DNA of 64,000 nt, taken from Clostridiales bacterium. GTDB taxonomy: Bacteria > Bacillota > Clostridia > Christensenellales > CAG-138. The stretch covers positions 1-64,000 of the forward strand of contig CAKJYC010000012.1 of the NCBI GenBank assembly GCA_918244965.1, written 5' to 3'. How positions within the stretch are numbered: the stretch's first letter is position 1; every line of letters begins with the position of its first letter. The notes beneath the pieces are model-generated. The model saw only the letters and a list, made by a program, of their open reading frames with translations, searched no databases and was not told the origin of the DNA. Position numbers and translations under genes: made by a program. Shown piece after piece: positions 8,765 through 17,833 of the stretch.

Positions 8765-9619
8765 TTAATCCTCTTTTACGATCGCGCGGTAAATGCGGTC
8801 GAGATCGTCACGGGAATAATAGTGGATGATCAGCTTGCCCTTCTCCTCACTGCCCTGCACGGCGACCTTGGTGCCGAGTTCGGCGCGCATACGATGCAGC
8901 GCACTTTTCATCTCCGGCGACGGCTCGCGCTCAGTGCGTTTCTGATTTTTCGGCATTTCGGCAAAGCGCAGTTCGTCCTCCAGGCGGCGCACCGACCAGT
9001 CGTTTTCCACACACTTTTCCGCAAGCTCCGCCTGCAGATGCGGGTCTGCAACGCCTGCAAGCATCTTGCCGTGACCGGCGGACAGCTTTCCGCTCTTCAC
9101 CAGCGTTTGCACCGGACGGGACAACGTCAAAAGACGCAGCGCGTTTGCGATCGCGGGACGACTCTTCCCGACGCGCTCGGAGACCTCCTCCTGTGTCAGA
9201 TCGTGCTGCTCCATCAACAGCTTCAGTGCGGCCGCCTCCTCGATCGGGTTCAGATCCTCGCGCTGAATGTTCTCGATCAGCGCGATCTCCATCACGGCGG
9301 ACTCGTCGATGTCCGACAGCACGACGGGGACGGTCCTGAGGCCGGCGATCCGCGCCGCGCGGTAACGGCGTTCGCCCGCGATGATCGTATACCGGTCGCC
9401 GTTGCGCTTGACAAGGATCGGCTGCATGACGCCGTGCCGCTTGATCGAAGCGGCAAGCTCGTTCAGTTTGTCGGGATCGAATGTCTTTCTCGGCTGATTC
9501 GGATTCGTGTCAATGCTGTATAAATCGACCTCAAACGACGTTTTGCCCGGGTCTTCCGGCGTTTCGATCTCGTCCAGCAGCGCGTCCAGTCCGCGCCCAA
9601 GCCCCTTATTCTTTGCCAT
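8765..9619 (-). CDS. parB: chromosome partitioning protein ParB (CTP-dependent clamp)
   Basis: Binds parS, spreads on DNA as a CTP-gated clamp and recruits SMC and ParA for origin segregation. The 284-residue protein has the N-terminal ParA-interacting stretch NKGLGRGLDALL, the CTP-binding motif GERRYRAARIAG (82-93), a helix-turn-helix region (LTQEEVSERVGKSRPAIANALRLL) and a C-terminal dimerisation domain. The start chosen is ATG 9619, preceded by GGAGGAAGGA; the longer frame at 9688 lies inside parA. It overlaps the end of parA by 14 bases. Two parS sites lie just upstream of the operon. Confidence 0.95.
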   Translation of the reverse strand: MAKNKGLGRGLDALLDEIETPEDPGKTSFEVDLYSIDTNPNQPRKTFDPDKLNELAASIKRHGVMQPILVKRNGDRYTIIAGERRYRAARIAGLRTVPVVLSDIDESAVMEIALIENIQREDLNPIEEAAALKLLMEQHDLTQEEVSERVGKSRPAIANALRLLTLSRPVQTLVKSGKLSAGHGKMLAGVADPHLQAELAEKCVENDWSVRRLEDELRFAEMPKNQKRTEREPSPEMKSALHRMRAELGTKVAVQGSEEKGKLIIHYYSRDDLDRIYRAIVKED

Positions 9620-10385
9620 GTCCTTCCTCCCGTTCAATAAACTCGTTCGCCAGATTCGCATACGCCTTCGCGCCGATGTTGCGCGCATCGTACAGCGTGA
9701 TCGGCAGTCCGTGGCTCGGTGCTTCGCTCATGCGGACCGAGCGCGGAATGATCGTATTGTACACCTTGTCCCGAAAATGCTTCTTGACTTCTTCAACAAC
9801 CTGCACACACAGATTGAGACGCGAAGAAAACATGGTCAATACAACACCCTGAATGTCAAGCGATCCGTTCAGTCGGCTGCGGACAAGCTTGACCGTGTTC
9901 ATCAGCTGTGACAGGCCCTCCAGCGCAAAGTATTCGCACTGGATCGGGACCAGGATCGAATCGGACGCGGTCAGCGCATTCAATGTCAACTGACCGAGCG
10001 ATGGCGGACAGTCAATCAGGATATAGTCATAACAGCTGCGGATCGTCTGCAGGATCCGCTTGAGCCTGTGCTCACGACCGGGCAGCGAGACCAGCTCGAC
10101 CTCTGCGCCGGCGAGTGCGATCCGGGACGGCAGGATATCAAGTGTTTCGATCATCGTATGCAGAATGGCTTCCTGTACGGGCACGTCGTCAATCAGTACG
10201 TCGTAGCTTGAGAGCAGGTCTTTTCTACGCGCGACGCCGAGACCGCTTGTGCTGTTGCCCTGCGGATCAAGGTCGACAAGCAAAACGCGTTTGCCGGCCT
10301 GCGCAATGCATGCCGACAGATTGATCGCCGTCGTGGTCTTTCCGACGCCGCCTTTTTGATTTGCAATGGATATAATTTTTCCCAT
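9606..10385 (-). CDS. parA: chromosome partitioning ATPase ParA/Soj
   Basis: A 259-residue Walker-type ATPase that binds DNA cooperatively and works with ParB in origin positioning and initiation control. The deviant Walker A motif KGGVGKTTT is at residues 11-19, with VDLDPQGN and DYILIDCPPSLG following. There is no N-terminal DNA-binding extension, which fits chromosomal Soj rather than plasmid type Ia ParA. AAAGGAG precedes the ATG. Its promoter lies between it and the first parS site, suggesting that ParB spreading could autoregulate the operon. Confidence 0.95.
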   Translation of the reverse strand: MGKIISIANQKGGVGKTTTAINLSACIAQAGKRVLLVDLDPQGNSTSGLGVARRKDLLSSYDVLIDDVPVQEAILHTMIETLDILPSRIALAGAEVELVSLPGREHRLKRILQTIRSCYDYILIDCPPSLGQLTLNALTASDSILVPIQCEYFALEGLSQLMNTVKLVRSRLNGSLDIQGVVLTMFSSRLNLCVQVVEEVKKHFRDKVYNTIIPRSVRMSEAPSHGLPITLYDARNIGAKAYANLANEFIEREEGHGKE

Positions 10386-10403
10386 ATACGCTCCTTTGCA
10401 GTC

Positions 10404-10432
10404 ATTATACCCCTATGAAACGCGAAATGCAA
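10404..10432 (-). promoter_or_regulatory. promoter of parAB
   Basis: On the minus strand TTGCAT (10427-10432), 17 bases, then perfect TATAAT (10404-10409). The -35 box ends four bases from parS site 1. Confidence 0.8.
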
Positions 10433-10436
10433 GCCA

Positions 10437-10452
10437 TGTTTCACGTGAAACA
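10437..10452. promoter_or_regulatory. parS site 1
   Basis: Perfect 16 bp palindrome TGTTTCACGTGAAACA, identical to the consensus bacterial chromosomal parS. Confidence 0.96.
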
Positions 10453-10470
10453 ATTGTGCAGGCGGGGGCA

Positions 10471-10486
10471 TGTTTCACGTGAAACA
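10471..10486. promoter_or_regulatory. parS site 2
   Basis: A second perfect TGTTTCACGTGAAACA, 18 bases from site 1 (34 bases start to start). It abuts the T-run of the glgA terminator. Confidence 0.96.
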
Positions 10487-10511
10487 ACAAAAGAGCCGCT
10501 GTATGCGGCTC
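10485..10511 (-). terminator. terminator of the glg operon
   Basis: On the minus strand GAGCCGC, a 5-base loop and GCGGCTC are followed by TTTTGTTG, 16 bases past the glgA stop. Confidence 0.8.
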
Positions 10512-10526
10512 CTTGCATCGCAGAAA

Positions 10527-12098
10527 TTATGCTTTTGTCTTCGGCTTTGTCGTTGACGTCCGCTTCGCGGGCGTTTTCTTTGGCTCTGCAGGAGCCTTGG
10601 GTTCCGCAGGCTTTGCCGCGCGCGGCGCACGTTTTCTGACGGGCTTCGGAGGCTCCTCGTCCGGCAGACCCAAAAGGTTCCGGTACAGCTCCATATACTT
10701 GCGCGCGGAGACCGCCCAAGAGAAGTCGGTCTTCATGGCGCGGCGCATGAGCCGTTGCCACATATCGCGGTCGTCGTACCAGTAGCCGACCGCATGCTCC
10801 AGTACGTGCAACATATCGTGCGCGTTGTAGTCGTGGAAGCTGAAGCCGTTGCCGTCGTCCGTATACCAGTTGTACGGCAGGACGCTGTCGCGAAGACCGC
10901 CGGTCTCGCGGACGACCGGGATGGAACCGTATCGCATCGCGATCATCTGCGAAAGTCCGCACGGCTCGAACTGCGAAGGCATCAGGTACATATCGCTTGC
11001 CGCGTAGACGCGACGGGCGATCTGCTCGTCATGCCGCAGGCAGCAGACGAAATGGCCGGGAAAACGGTACTGCGCGTCGCGGAAGGCGTCCTCAAAATAC
11101 TTGTCTCCGGTGCCGACGACGACCATCTGCACATCCATGCGCATGATGTCGTTCAGCACGCAGGTGATCAGATCGAGGCCCTTCTGCGCGGTCAGACGCG
11201 TTACCATGCCGATCAGCGGCACGTCGCGCTTCTGCAGACCCAGCTCCTCCTGCAGCGCTGCCTTATCCAGCTTCTTGCCTGACGGATCGCTTGCATTATA
11301 ATGCACGGGAATTTGGATATCCGTTGATGGATCAAACGAAATAACGTCGATTCCGTTCAGAATGCCTGACAAAACGTTCTGTCTTGCGCGTAAAAGGCCG
11401 TCGAGACGTTCGCCGTAGTAGCCGGTTCGGATCTCCTCCGCGTAGGTCGGACTGACGGTCGTGATGCGGTTTGCGAACACGAGCCCCGCCTTCATGAACG
11501 ACAGCAATCCGAAGAATTCGAGGTTGTTCGGCGAGAAATAGCCTTCGTTGAGGCCGAGCACGCTGTTGATGCGCTTCCAGTCGAAGATGCCCTGGAATTT
11601 GAGATTGTGGATTGTGAACACGGTATGCACGTCGCGATAGCCGTCGAGCGTGCGGTACTGGTCGTTCAGAAGAACCGGAATGAGGCCGGTCTGCCAGTCG
11701 TTGCAGTGGATGATGTCGGGGTAATAGTTGAGATGCTTGAACGATTCGAGCACGGCGCGGCAGAAGAACGCGAAGCGGAAGCCCTCCTGCTCGTCGCCGG
11801 TGTAGATCTTTTCACCGCCGAACATCGCCAGATTGTCGATGAAATAGAATGTAACGCCGTCCTGTTCGAGCTTATCGACGCCGCAGAACACGGAATAGCT
11901 GCCCAAAAGCAGGGTGAAGTGGCAGACGTGCTGCATCTTCAGGATATAGTAGTCTCCGATCTGCGCGTATTTCGGCACCATGACCGAAACCTCCGCGCCT
12001 TGCCGGACGAGCTCCTTCGGAAGCGAGCCGACGACATCGGCCAGACCGCCCGTCTTGATATACGGGAAGCACTCGCTTGCGGTAAACAGAATTTTCAT
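10527..12098 (-). CDS. glgA: glycogen synthase (ADP-glucose, GT5) with basic C-terminal tail
   Basis: Transfers glucose from ADP-glucose to the growing alpha-1,4-glucan. GT5 signatures include the N-terminal KTGGLADVVGSLPKEL, which carries the ADP-glucose lysine, and the C-terminal FEPCGLSQMIAMRYGSIPVV. The catalytic part ends near residue 477 (YMELYRNLLGLPDEE). Beyond it sits an unusual tail of about 45 residues made almost entirely of Lys, Arg, Ala, Pro and Thr (RKRAPRAAKPAEPKAPAEP...), giving 523 residues against the usual 475-485. Last gene of glgB-C-D-A. Confidence 0.95.
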   Translation of the reverse strand: MKILFTASECFPYIKTGGLADVVGSLPKELVRQGAEVSVMVPKYAQIGDYYILKMQHVCHFTLLLGSYSVFCGVDKLEQDGVTFYFIDNLAMFGGEKIYTGDEQEGFRFAFFCRAVLESFKHLNYYPDIIHCNDWQTGLIPVLLNDQYRTLDGYRDVHTVFTIHNLKFQGIFDWKRINSVLGLNEGYFSPNNLEFFGLLSFMKAGLVFANRITTVSPTYAEEIRTGYYGERLDGLLRARQNVLSGILNGIDVISFDPSTDIQIPVHYNASDPSGKKLDKAALQEELGLQKRDVPLIGMVTRLTAQKGLDLITCVLNDIMRMDVQMVVVGTGDKYFEDAFRDAQYRFPGHFVCCLRHDEQIARRVYAASDMYLMPSQFEPCGLSQMIAMRYGSIPVVRETGGLRDSVLPYNWYTDDGNGFSFHDYNAHDMLHVLEHAVGYWYDDRDMWQRLMRRAMKTDFSWAVSARKYMELYRNLLGLPDEEPPKPVRKRAPRAAKPAEPKAPAEPKKTPAKRTSTTKPKTKA

Positions 12099-12120
12099 GA
12101 TGATTCTCCTTTCGCTGCGG

Positions 12121-13248
12121 TCAGACGGTCAGATTCTTACGGAAAACCAGCGGAATGCCGTCGTATCCGGTCAGCTGACGGCCGCCGTTGACCGTTACGT
12201 TTTTGTCGAGAATGACGTGATCGAGCGACGCGCCGGAACGGACCGTGACGCCCTGCATCAGGATGGAATTCTTCACGACTGCGCCGCGCTCCACGGTGAC
12301 GCCGCGGAACAGGATCGAATTCTCAACGGTGCCGTCGATCAGGCATCCGTCCGCCATCACGGCGTTGCGCACGCGTGCGGTTTCGCCGTACTTCGAGGAG
12401 ATCTCGTCCTTGACCTTGGTATAGATCGGATGCGCCATGCTGTAAAGGTCCTGGGCCTCCGGCGCATCCAGAAGCTCCATGCTGTGCATGAAGTAGGTGT
12501 TGACAGAGTCGATGCGCGCAACGTAGCCGTCGTACCGCCAGCCCATGATCTTGAGGTTTTTCACCTGCTGCAGCAGAACGTCGCGCACGAAGTCGACGCT
12601 GCCGCGCGAATACGATTCCTCGACGAGATCCTCAAAGAGGTCCTTGTCGATGACGGTGACCTCGCAGCTGCGGAAGTTCGAGCGCGGATTGCGCGGATTC
12701 CATTCGAGGCTTTCCACGGTCATCCCGTCGTCGCCGAAGAGCAGGCGAAGGTCGCGGTTCTGCTCTTCCGGGAAGAAGCGCGGGTCTTCGTTGTACATGA
12801 GCGTGATGTCCGCGCCGGTTGCGATGTGCTGTTCCAGGATCGCGTCAAACGTCGTATTGAACACGGTATGACTGCCGCACAGGATCAGATACCGCTGCGA
12901 GGAGCGGCGGATGTACTGCATAACGGAGTGGAACGCGTCGGTGTCGCCGCGGTACAGACCGGTGTTGTCCTTGGTGGAATACGGAGGAAGGATAAAGAGA
13001 CCGTCGCGCTTGCGGTTCAGGTCCCATTCCTTGCCGGTGCCGAGGTGGTCCATCAGCGAATGGTAGTTCTTCTGCACGATGAGGCCGACGTTGCGGATGC
13101 CGGTGTTGACGAGGTTGGACAAAACGAAGTCGATGCAGCGATAGCGGCCGCCGAACGGCAGCGCGCCGACCGCACGGCTCAGCGTCAGATCACGCATAAA
13201 GGGGTTTGCTTCGCCCGTAAAGATCAGACCGAATGCCTGCTGGTTCAT
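12121..13248 (-). CDS. glgD: glucose-1-phosphate adenylyltransferase, GlgD subunit
   Basis: A GlgC paralogue of 375 residues that in Firmicutes forms a hetero-oligomer with GlgC and raises its activity. The nucleotidyltransferase fold is recognisable ([21 protein letters not shown]), but the catalytic N-terminal glycine-rich loop seen in GlgC (AGGQGSRL) is replaced by [13 protein letters not shown], as is normal for the non-catalytic GlgD type. A left-handed beta-helix domain occupies the C-terminal third. The start overlaps the glgC stop by four bases, so the two subunits are translationally coupled. Confidence 0.93.
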   Translation of the reverse strand: MNQQAFGLIFTGEANPFMRDLTLSRAVGALPFGGRYRCIDFVLSNLVNTGIRNVGLIVQKNYHSLMDHLGTGKEWDLNRKRDGLFILPPYSTKDNTGLYRGDTDAFHSVMQYIRRSSQRYLILCGSHTVFNTTFDAILEQHIATGADITLMYNEDPRFFPEEQNRDLRLLFGDDGMTVESLEWNPRNPRSNFRSCEVTVIDKDLFEDLVEESYSRGSVDFVRDVLLQQVKNLKIMGWRYDGYVARIDSVNTYFMHSMELLDAPEAQDLYSMAHPIYTKVKDEISSKYGETARVRNAVMADGCLIDGTVENSILFRGVTVERGAVVKNSILMQGVTVRSGASLDHVILDKNVTVNGGRQLTGYDGIPLVFRKNLTV

Positions 13249-14483
13249 GCTTGCGCACCTCCGTTCACAAATTGGTCGAGGGTTTTCGAGGTCACGACCG
13301 CGCCGCGCGGGATCACCGCGCCTGCAGGGACAACCACATCGTTGCCGATCAGGGCGATGTCGCCGGTCAGCCGGTTGTCGACCGTTTCTCCGTCTCTGGG
13401 CGGGACGCCGATCTGCACATTATCGCCGATCACGGCGCCTTCGCCGATGATCGCCTTCTCGACGGTGCAGTTCTGACCGATCTCGGCCAGCGGGAAGATG
13501 ACGGAATCGGTCACCGTCGAGCCCTCGTCCACGGAGGAGCCGCAGAACAGCACGGTGTGCGTGACCGCGCCGCGCACCACGCAGCCCTCGGTCACCAGAC
13601 TGTTCTTCACATCGGCGTTTTTGCCGGTGTAGTGCGGCGGCATGACCGGGTTGCGCGTATAGATGCGCCATGCGGGATCGTTGAGATCGAGCACCGGCTT
13701 TTCACCGAGCAGATCCATGTTCGCCTCCCAGAGACTCTGGATCGTTCCGACGTCCTTCCAGTAGCCCTCGAACGGGTAGGCGACCATGCGCTCACCCGCG
13801 TTGAGCATTGCCGGGATGATGTTCTTGCCGAAGTCGTTTTCGCTGTTCGGATCGGCGTCGTCGCGCTGCATGTAGTCGCGCAGCTTGCTCCAGTCGAAGA
13901 TGTAGATGCCCATCGAGGCGTTGTTGCTCTTCGGCTGCTTCGGCTTTTCCTCGAACGAAACGATGTTGCCGTCGTCGTCCGTATTCATGATGCCGAAGCG
14001 GTGCGCTTCCTCCATCGGGACCTTCAGCACGGCGATCGTCGCCGCCGCCTCGTGCGAGACGTGGAAGCGCAGCATCTTCGTATAGTCCATCTTATAGATA
14101 TGATCGCCTGACAGGATCAGCACGTAATCCGGGTCGTACTGATCGACGAACTCGCGGTTCTGCCAGATCGCATTCGCCGTGCCGCTGTACCAGCGCCCGG
14201 TGCTTTCCGTCATGTAGGGCGGCAGCACGAACACGCCGCCGTTTGAACGGTCGAGGTCCCAGTGCTGGCCTGTGCCGAGGTACGCGTTGAGCGCAAGCGG
14301 GCGGTACTGCGTCAGCACGCCGACGGTGTCGATGTCGGAATTAACGCAGTTAGACAGCGGAAAGTCGATGATGCGGAACTTTCCGCCGAACGGGACCGCC
14401 GGCTTCGCCATGCTGGAGGTCAGGACGCCCAGACGGCTTCCCTGTCCGCCGGCGAGCAGCATGCAGACGATTTTCTTTTTCAT
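13245..14483 (-). CDS. glgC: glucose-1-phosphate adenylyltransferase, catalytic subunit
   Basis: Makes ADP-glucose from glucose-1-phosphate and ATP, the committed step of glycogen synthesis. The 412-residue protein has [38 protein letters not shown], the sugar-binding region FEEKPKQP and a C-terminal beta-helix. An AAAGGAA ribosome site precedes the ATG. It lies 34 bases downstream of glgB and overlaps glgD. Confidence 0.95.
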   Translation of the reverse strand: MKKKIVCMLLAGGQGSRLGVLTSSMAKPAVPFGGKFRIIDFPLSNCVNSDIDTVGVLTQYRPLALNAYLGTGQHWDLDRSNGGVFVLPPYMTESTGRWYSGTANAIWQNREFVDQYDPDYVLILSGDHIYKMDYTKMLRFHVSHEAAATIAVLKVPMEEAHRFGIMNTDDDGNIVSFEEKPKQPKSNNASMGIYIFDWSKLRDYMQRDDADPNSENDFGKNIIPAMLNAGERMVAYPFEGYWKDVGTIQSLWEANMDLLGEKPVLDLNDPAWRIYTRNPVMPPHYTGKNADVKNSLVTEGCVVRGAVTHTVLFCGSSVDEGSTVTDSVIFPLAEIGQNCTVEKAIIGEGAVIGDNVQIGVPPRDGETVDNRLTGDIALIGNDVVVPAGAVIPRGAVVTSKTLDQFVNGGAQA

Positions 14484-14517
14484 GAGACGATTCCTTTCCG
14501 GTTGTATTGGTCAAGGG

Positions 14518-16383
14518 TTACTTTTCGGCGGGCGTGAAACGGAAGAATACCGCGCCGTAGGCGGGCAGCTTCACGTTGAGGCGATGGCGGAACTTGTTGA
14601 ACGATTCCTCGACGGTCGTGACCGGATGGTTGAACGACATGCCGCCGCCGCCGAAGTACGGCGCGTCGGTCGAGAAGACCTCGGTGTACGTGCCGGCCTG
14701 TTCGGAGCCGAGGCAATAGTCGTCCCACGGGACCGGCGTGAAGTTGAACACGCACAGGATCGTATTGCCGGCGTCGTCCTTGCGCACGAACGAAGCGATC
14801 GAATGCACCGCGTCGTCGACCGCGACCCAGTCGAAGCCGTTCCAATCGTCGTCCCGCTCATAGAGCGCGGGCGTGTTGCGATAGAATTTGTTCATTTCGC
14901 GCACGTAGCATTGCATTTCGGCGTGCTTCGGATATTCGAGCAGCATCCAGTCGAGCGATTCGTCATAGCGCCATTCGATAAACTGACCGATCTCCATACC
15001 CATGAAGTTGAGCTTTTTGCCGGGATGGGCCATCTGGTACGCGTACAGCAGACGAAGCTGCGCGAACTTCTGCCAGTAATCGCCGGGCATCTTGTTGAGC
15101 ATGGACAGCTTGCCGTGTACGACCTCGTCGTGCGAGAACGACAGCACATAATGCTCGGAGAATGCGTACATGAGCGAGAACGTGAGCTTGTCGTGATGCC
15201 ATTTGCGGTAGAGCGAATCCATCTGCATGTAGCGCAGCATGTCGTTCATCCACCCCATGTTCCACTTGTAGTCGAAGCCGAGGCTGTCGTCGTGCTTGTT
15301 GGTAACGCGCGGGAACGCGGTGCTTTCCTCGGCGATGAGGAGCTTGTTGCCGGGCAGCTCGCGGACGGCGGCGGCGATCTTCTTGAAGAGGTTGACGGCG
15401 TCGAGATTCTCCCTGCCGCCGTACTGATTGGGGAGCCATTCACCATCGTTGCGGCCGTAGTCGAGGTAGAGCATGCAGCTGACGGCGTCGACGCGAAGAC
15501 CGTCGATGTGGAACTCCTTGAGCCAGTAGCAGGCATTGGAAACGAGGAAGCTCTGCACCTGCGTGCGGCCGTAGTCGAACAGCAGCGTGCCCCACTGCTT
15601 CATTTCGGAGCGGCGCCAATCCGGATGCTCATAGGTAGGCGTACCGTCGAAATAGGCGAGGCCGTAGGAATCGCGGGTGAAGTGCGCGGGGACCCAGTCC
15701 ATGATAACGCCCAAGCCGCGTTCATGAGCGCGGTTGACGAAGTAGCGGAAATCGTCCGGCGTGCCGTAGCGCGCAGTCGGCGCATAGTAGCCGGTGACCT
15801 GATAGCCCCAGCTCGGATTGTACGGATACGCCATCAGCGGCATGCACTCGATGTGCGTATAGCCCATGTCGGCCGCGTAGTCGACGAGCTCATGCGCGAG
15901 CTCACGGTAGCCGAGGCCCTTCTTCCACGAGCCCATGTGCACCTCATAGATGTTCATCGGCTCCTTATGCCGCTTCGAGCAGCGGGAAATATACGCGTCG
16001 TCCGTCCACGGGAACGGCTGCGCCTCCCAGACCATCGACGCCGTGCCGCCGGGCTCGCAGCGCTGCGCATACGGGTCGGCCTTCATCGTGACGTAGCCGT
16101 TCGGGCCCTGCACCGCGTATTTGTACAGGTGTCCCTCGTTGGCGATGCCGATCACGGCTTCCCACACGCCGGTCGAGCCGACGCGCGTCATCGGATCCTG
16201 AAACGGGCTCCAGCCGTTCCAGTCGCCGACGACCGCAACGGTCATCGCGTTGGGCGCCCAAACCGCAAACCGCCAGCGCTTTTCGCCGTCCACGTCGATC
16301 AGATGGCAGCCGAGCGAACGGTATGCTGTTTTGGTGGTGCCTTCGTTGAAATAGTACAGTTCCTCATCGGTCAGATAAGCCAT
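14518..16383 (-). CDS. glgB: 1,4-alpha-glucan branching enzyme (GH13)
   Basis: Introduces alpha-1,6 branches into glycogen. The order is an N-terminal CBM48-like domain (FAVWAPNAMTVAVVGDWNGW), the GH13 barrel and a C-terminal beta domain. Catalytic landmarks are VMDWVPAHF, the nucleophile in GLRVDAVSCMLY, the acid/base in LIAEESTAFP and the third carboxylate region SFSHDEVVHGK. The 621 residues match short GlgB forms that have one rather than two N-terminal beta domains. It is the first gene of the operon and has a good promoter. Confidence 0.95.
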   Translation of the reverse strand: MAYLTDEELYYFNEGTTKTAYRSLGCHLIDVDGEKRWRFAVWAPNAMTVAVVGDWNGWSPFQDPMTRVGSTGVWEAVIGIANEGHLYKYAVQGPNGYVTMKADPYAQRCEPGGTASMVWEAQPFPWTDDAYISRCSKRHKEPMNIYEVHMGSWKKGLGYRELAHELVDYAADMGYTHIECMPLMAYPYNPSWGYQVTGYYAPTARYGTPDDFRYFVNRAHERGLGVIMDWVPAHFTRDSYGLAYFDGTPTYEHPDWRRSEMKQWGTLLFDYGRTQVQSFLVSNACYWLKEFHIDGLRVDAVSCMLYLDYGRNDGEWLPNQYGGRENLDAVNLFKKIAAAVRELPGNKLLIAEESTAFPRVTNKHDDSLGFDYKWNMGWMNDMLRYMQMDSLYRKWHHDKLTFSLMYAFSEHYVLSFSHDEVVHGKLSMLNKMPGDYWQKFAQLRLLYAYQMAHPGKKLNFMGMEIGQFIEWRYDESLDWMLLEYPKHAEMQCYVREMNKFYRNTPALYERDDDWNGFDWVAVDDAVHSIASFVRKDDAGNTILCVFNFTPVPWDDYCLGSEQAGTYTEVFSTDAPYFGGGGMSFNHPVTTVEESFNKFRHRLNVKLPAYGAVFFRFTPAEK

Positions 16384-16443
16384 TATATTTCACCTCGTCC
16401 CTGGGCAGCAGGCGTTTGCCCCGCCCTATATTATTACAACACT

Positions 16444-16472
16444 ATCATACCATATCCTTCGCGCAATGGAAA
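16444..16472 (-). promoter_or_regulatory. promoter of glgBCDA
   Basis: On the minus strand TTTCCA (16467-16472), 17 bases, TATGAT (16444-16449), about 60 bases before the glgB start. Confidence 0.7.
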
Positions 16473-16545
16473 GTGTTTCCACCCGTGAATTTATTGTAAA
16501 AGTGAGAAAAAATTTCCGGAACCGTTTTATTTTTGACGCCGGCTG

Positions 16546-16554
16546 TGGTATACT
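16546..16554 (+). promoter_or_regulatory. extended -10 promoter of the G5/LytM gene
   Basis: TG-G-TATACT, an extended -10; the region 17 bases upstream (TTTATT) is a poor -35. An AAGGAGA ribosome site and ATG follow at 16584. Confidence 0.6.
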
Positions 16555-16583
16555 GCAACAAAACGGGGAAAGGAGATGCCGCA

Positions 16584-17738
16584 ATGAAGGCGAAAACCAA
16601 ACGTCTGATCCTGATCGGCGGCTTTGCGGTCGTGCTGATCACGCTTGCGGTCGTGCTGCCGCTGACGCTCGGCACGCCGAAGCTGTCGCTTACGGAGGCG
16701 CGCATCGTCCTCACCCCGGAGCCGAAGACGGAGGAGGACGACGTGCTTGCGTACACGCCGGTCCCGACACAGGCCGCGCCGGCCGGAACGCCGGTGCCCG
16801 TGTATCCGCAGAAGGCGGTCAACCTGCTGGCGGACGGCGTGCCGCTGTTTGCGGTCGACAGCCGTGAAGCGGCGGAGCAGCTTGTCCGGCTGTACGTCGA
16901 CGAATGCGCATATGAGCATCTGGAGGACAATGACGTGCTGCTGACGGCGACGGTCGACGTTGCGCTTGCCACCGTGCCCGCCGACGGCTCCGTGGAATAC
17001 GTCGCGTTCGATGCGGCGCTGAACAGACTGCGCAAGAATCGCTCGCTGATCCCGGTGCGCCGCACGGTCGAGCGCGTCTCCGTGCTCGCGGAAGCGCCTG
17101 CGCCGCAGACAGAGCGAACCGCGCTGCTGCCGCAGGGCGCGCGTATGCTGGTTCGCTGCGGCGTCGAGAGCCGCACGCTCGTTTTCACCGAAACGCTTTA
17201 CAAGGACGGTCTTGCCGTCTCCGAGACCGAAACGCTGCGCATGCCGATCCGCAACGGCGTCGCGCGGCACACGCTGCTCGGCTCCTATCGCTACACAGGC
17301 GCCGTGTCCGACGCACTGATCAGGGACGAAGGCAGCGCAGGCGCAAAGCCGCAGTCGCTGTCCTTTGCCGCACCGGTCCGCGGAAAGCTCACGAGCTGCT
17401 TTGGGCTGGCGACCGGAACGATGCGCTACGGCGTGGACTTTTCCGCAGCGCCCGAAACGCGCATCGTCGCGCCGGAATCCGGCACGGTCGTGTTCCTCGG
17501 CGAGCGGCCGGGTCTGGGCTATGTCATCGAGATCCGTCACGAGGAGGGCTTTGTTTCCCGCATCTGTGTCGGCGCAAAGGCGGCGGTCGCCGGCCTTACG
17601 CTTGAAAAGCATGTGCAGAAGGGCGAAACGATCGGCTATCTTCCGCAGATCGAGTCAAGCCGGGAAACGATCCTGCACTATGAGCTTTTGATCGACGGGA
17701 TCCCCCATAACCCGCTGTTCTACCTGCCGGCGCAATAA
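16584..17738 (+). CDS. membrane-anchored protein with G5-like domain and degenerate M23/LytM domain
   Basis: A 384-residue protein with one N-terminal membrane segment (LILIGGFAVVLITLAVVLPL, about 8-27), so most of it is outside the cell. Around residues 155-225 the pattern IPVRRTVE...LPQGARMLVRCGVESRTLVFTETLYKDG resembles a G5 domain. Residues about 262-384 align with M23 endopeptidases (YGVDFSAAP, VAPESGTVVFLGE, KGETIGYLP). Two key residues are missing: the zinc histidine of HxxxD is Arg (RYGVD), and the catalytic first histidine of HxH is Ile (ILHYE). It is probably a non-hydrolytic LytM protein, acting as a regulator or scaffold of cell-wall enzymes. ATG 16584 is chosen for its ribosome site and signal anchor. 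Confidence 0.75.
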   Translation: MKAKTKRLILIGGFAVVLITLAVVLPLTLGTPKLSLTEARIVLTPEPKTEEDDVLAYTPVPTQAAPAGTPVPVYPQKAVNLLADGVPLFAVDSREAAEQLVRLYVDECAYEHLEDNDVLLTATVDVALATVPADGSVEYVAFDAALNRLRKNRSLIPVRRTVERVSVLAEAPAPQTERTALLPQGARMLVRCGVESRTLVFTETLYKDGLAVSETETLRMPIRNGVARHTLLGSYRYTGAVSDALIRDEGSAGAKPQSLSFAAPVRGKLTSCFGLATGTMRYGVDFSAAPETRIVAPESGTVVFLGERPGLGYVIEIRHEEGFVSRICVGAKAAVAGLTLEKHVQKGETIGYLPQIESSRETILHYELLIDGIPHNPLFYLPAQ

Positions 17739-17743
17739 CGGCG

Positions 17744-17772
17744 TTGCGTTCACGCGGCGTTCGTGCTATACT
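17744..17772 (+). promoter_or_regulatory. promoter of pth-mfd
   Basis: TTGCGT (17744-17749), 17 bases, TATACT (17767-17772) with an extended TG one base upstream. Confidence 0.8.
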
Positions 17773-17833
17773 ATCCGCATAAAACCCCTCCTCCAGGCGA
17801 GCGTGGGGAAATGCGTTTTGGAAAGGAACGGAT

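Noticed and set aside
14272-16488. 738-residue plus-strand ORF opposite glgB
   Set aside because: Shadow ORF; GlgB catalytic motifs are all on the minus strand.
16533-16538. TTGACG as -35 for the G5/LytM gene
   Set aside because: Only 10 bases from the -10 box; the extended -10 explains the promoter better.
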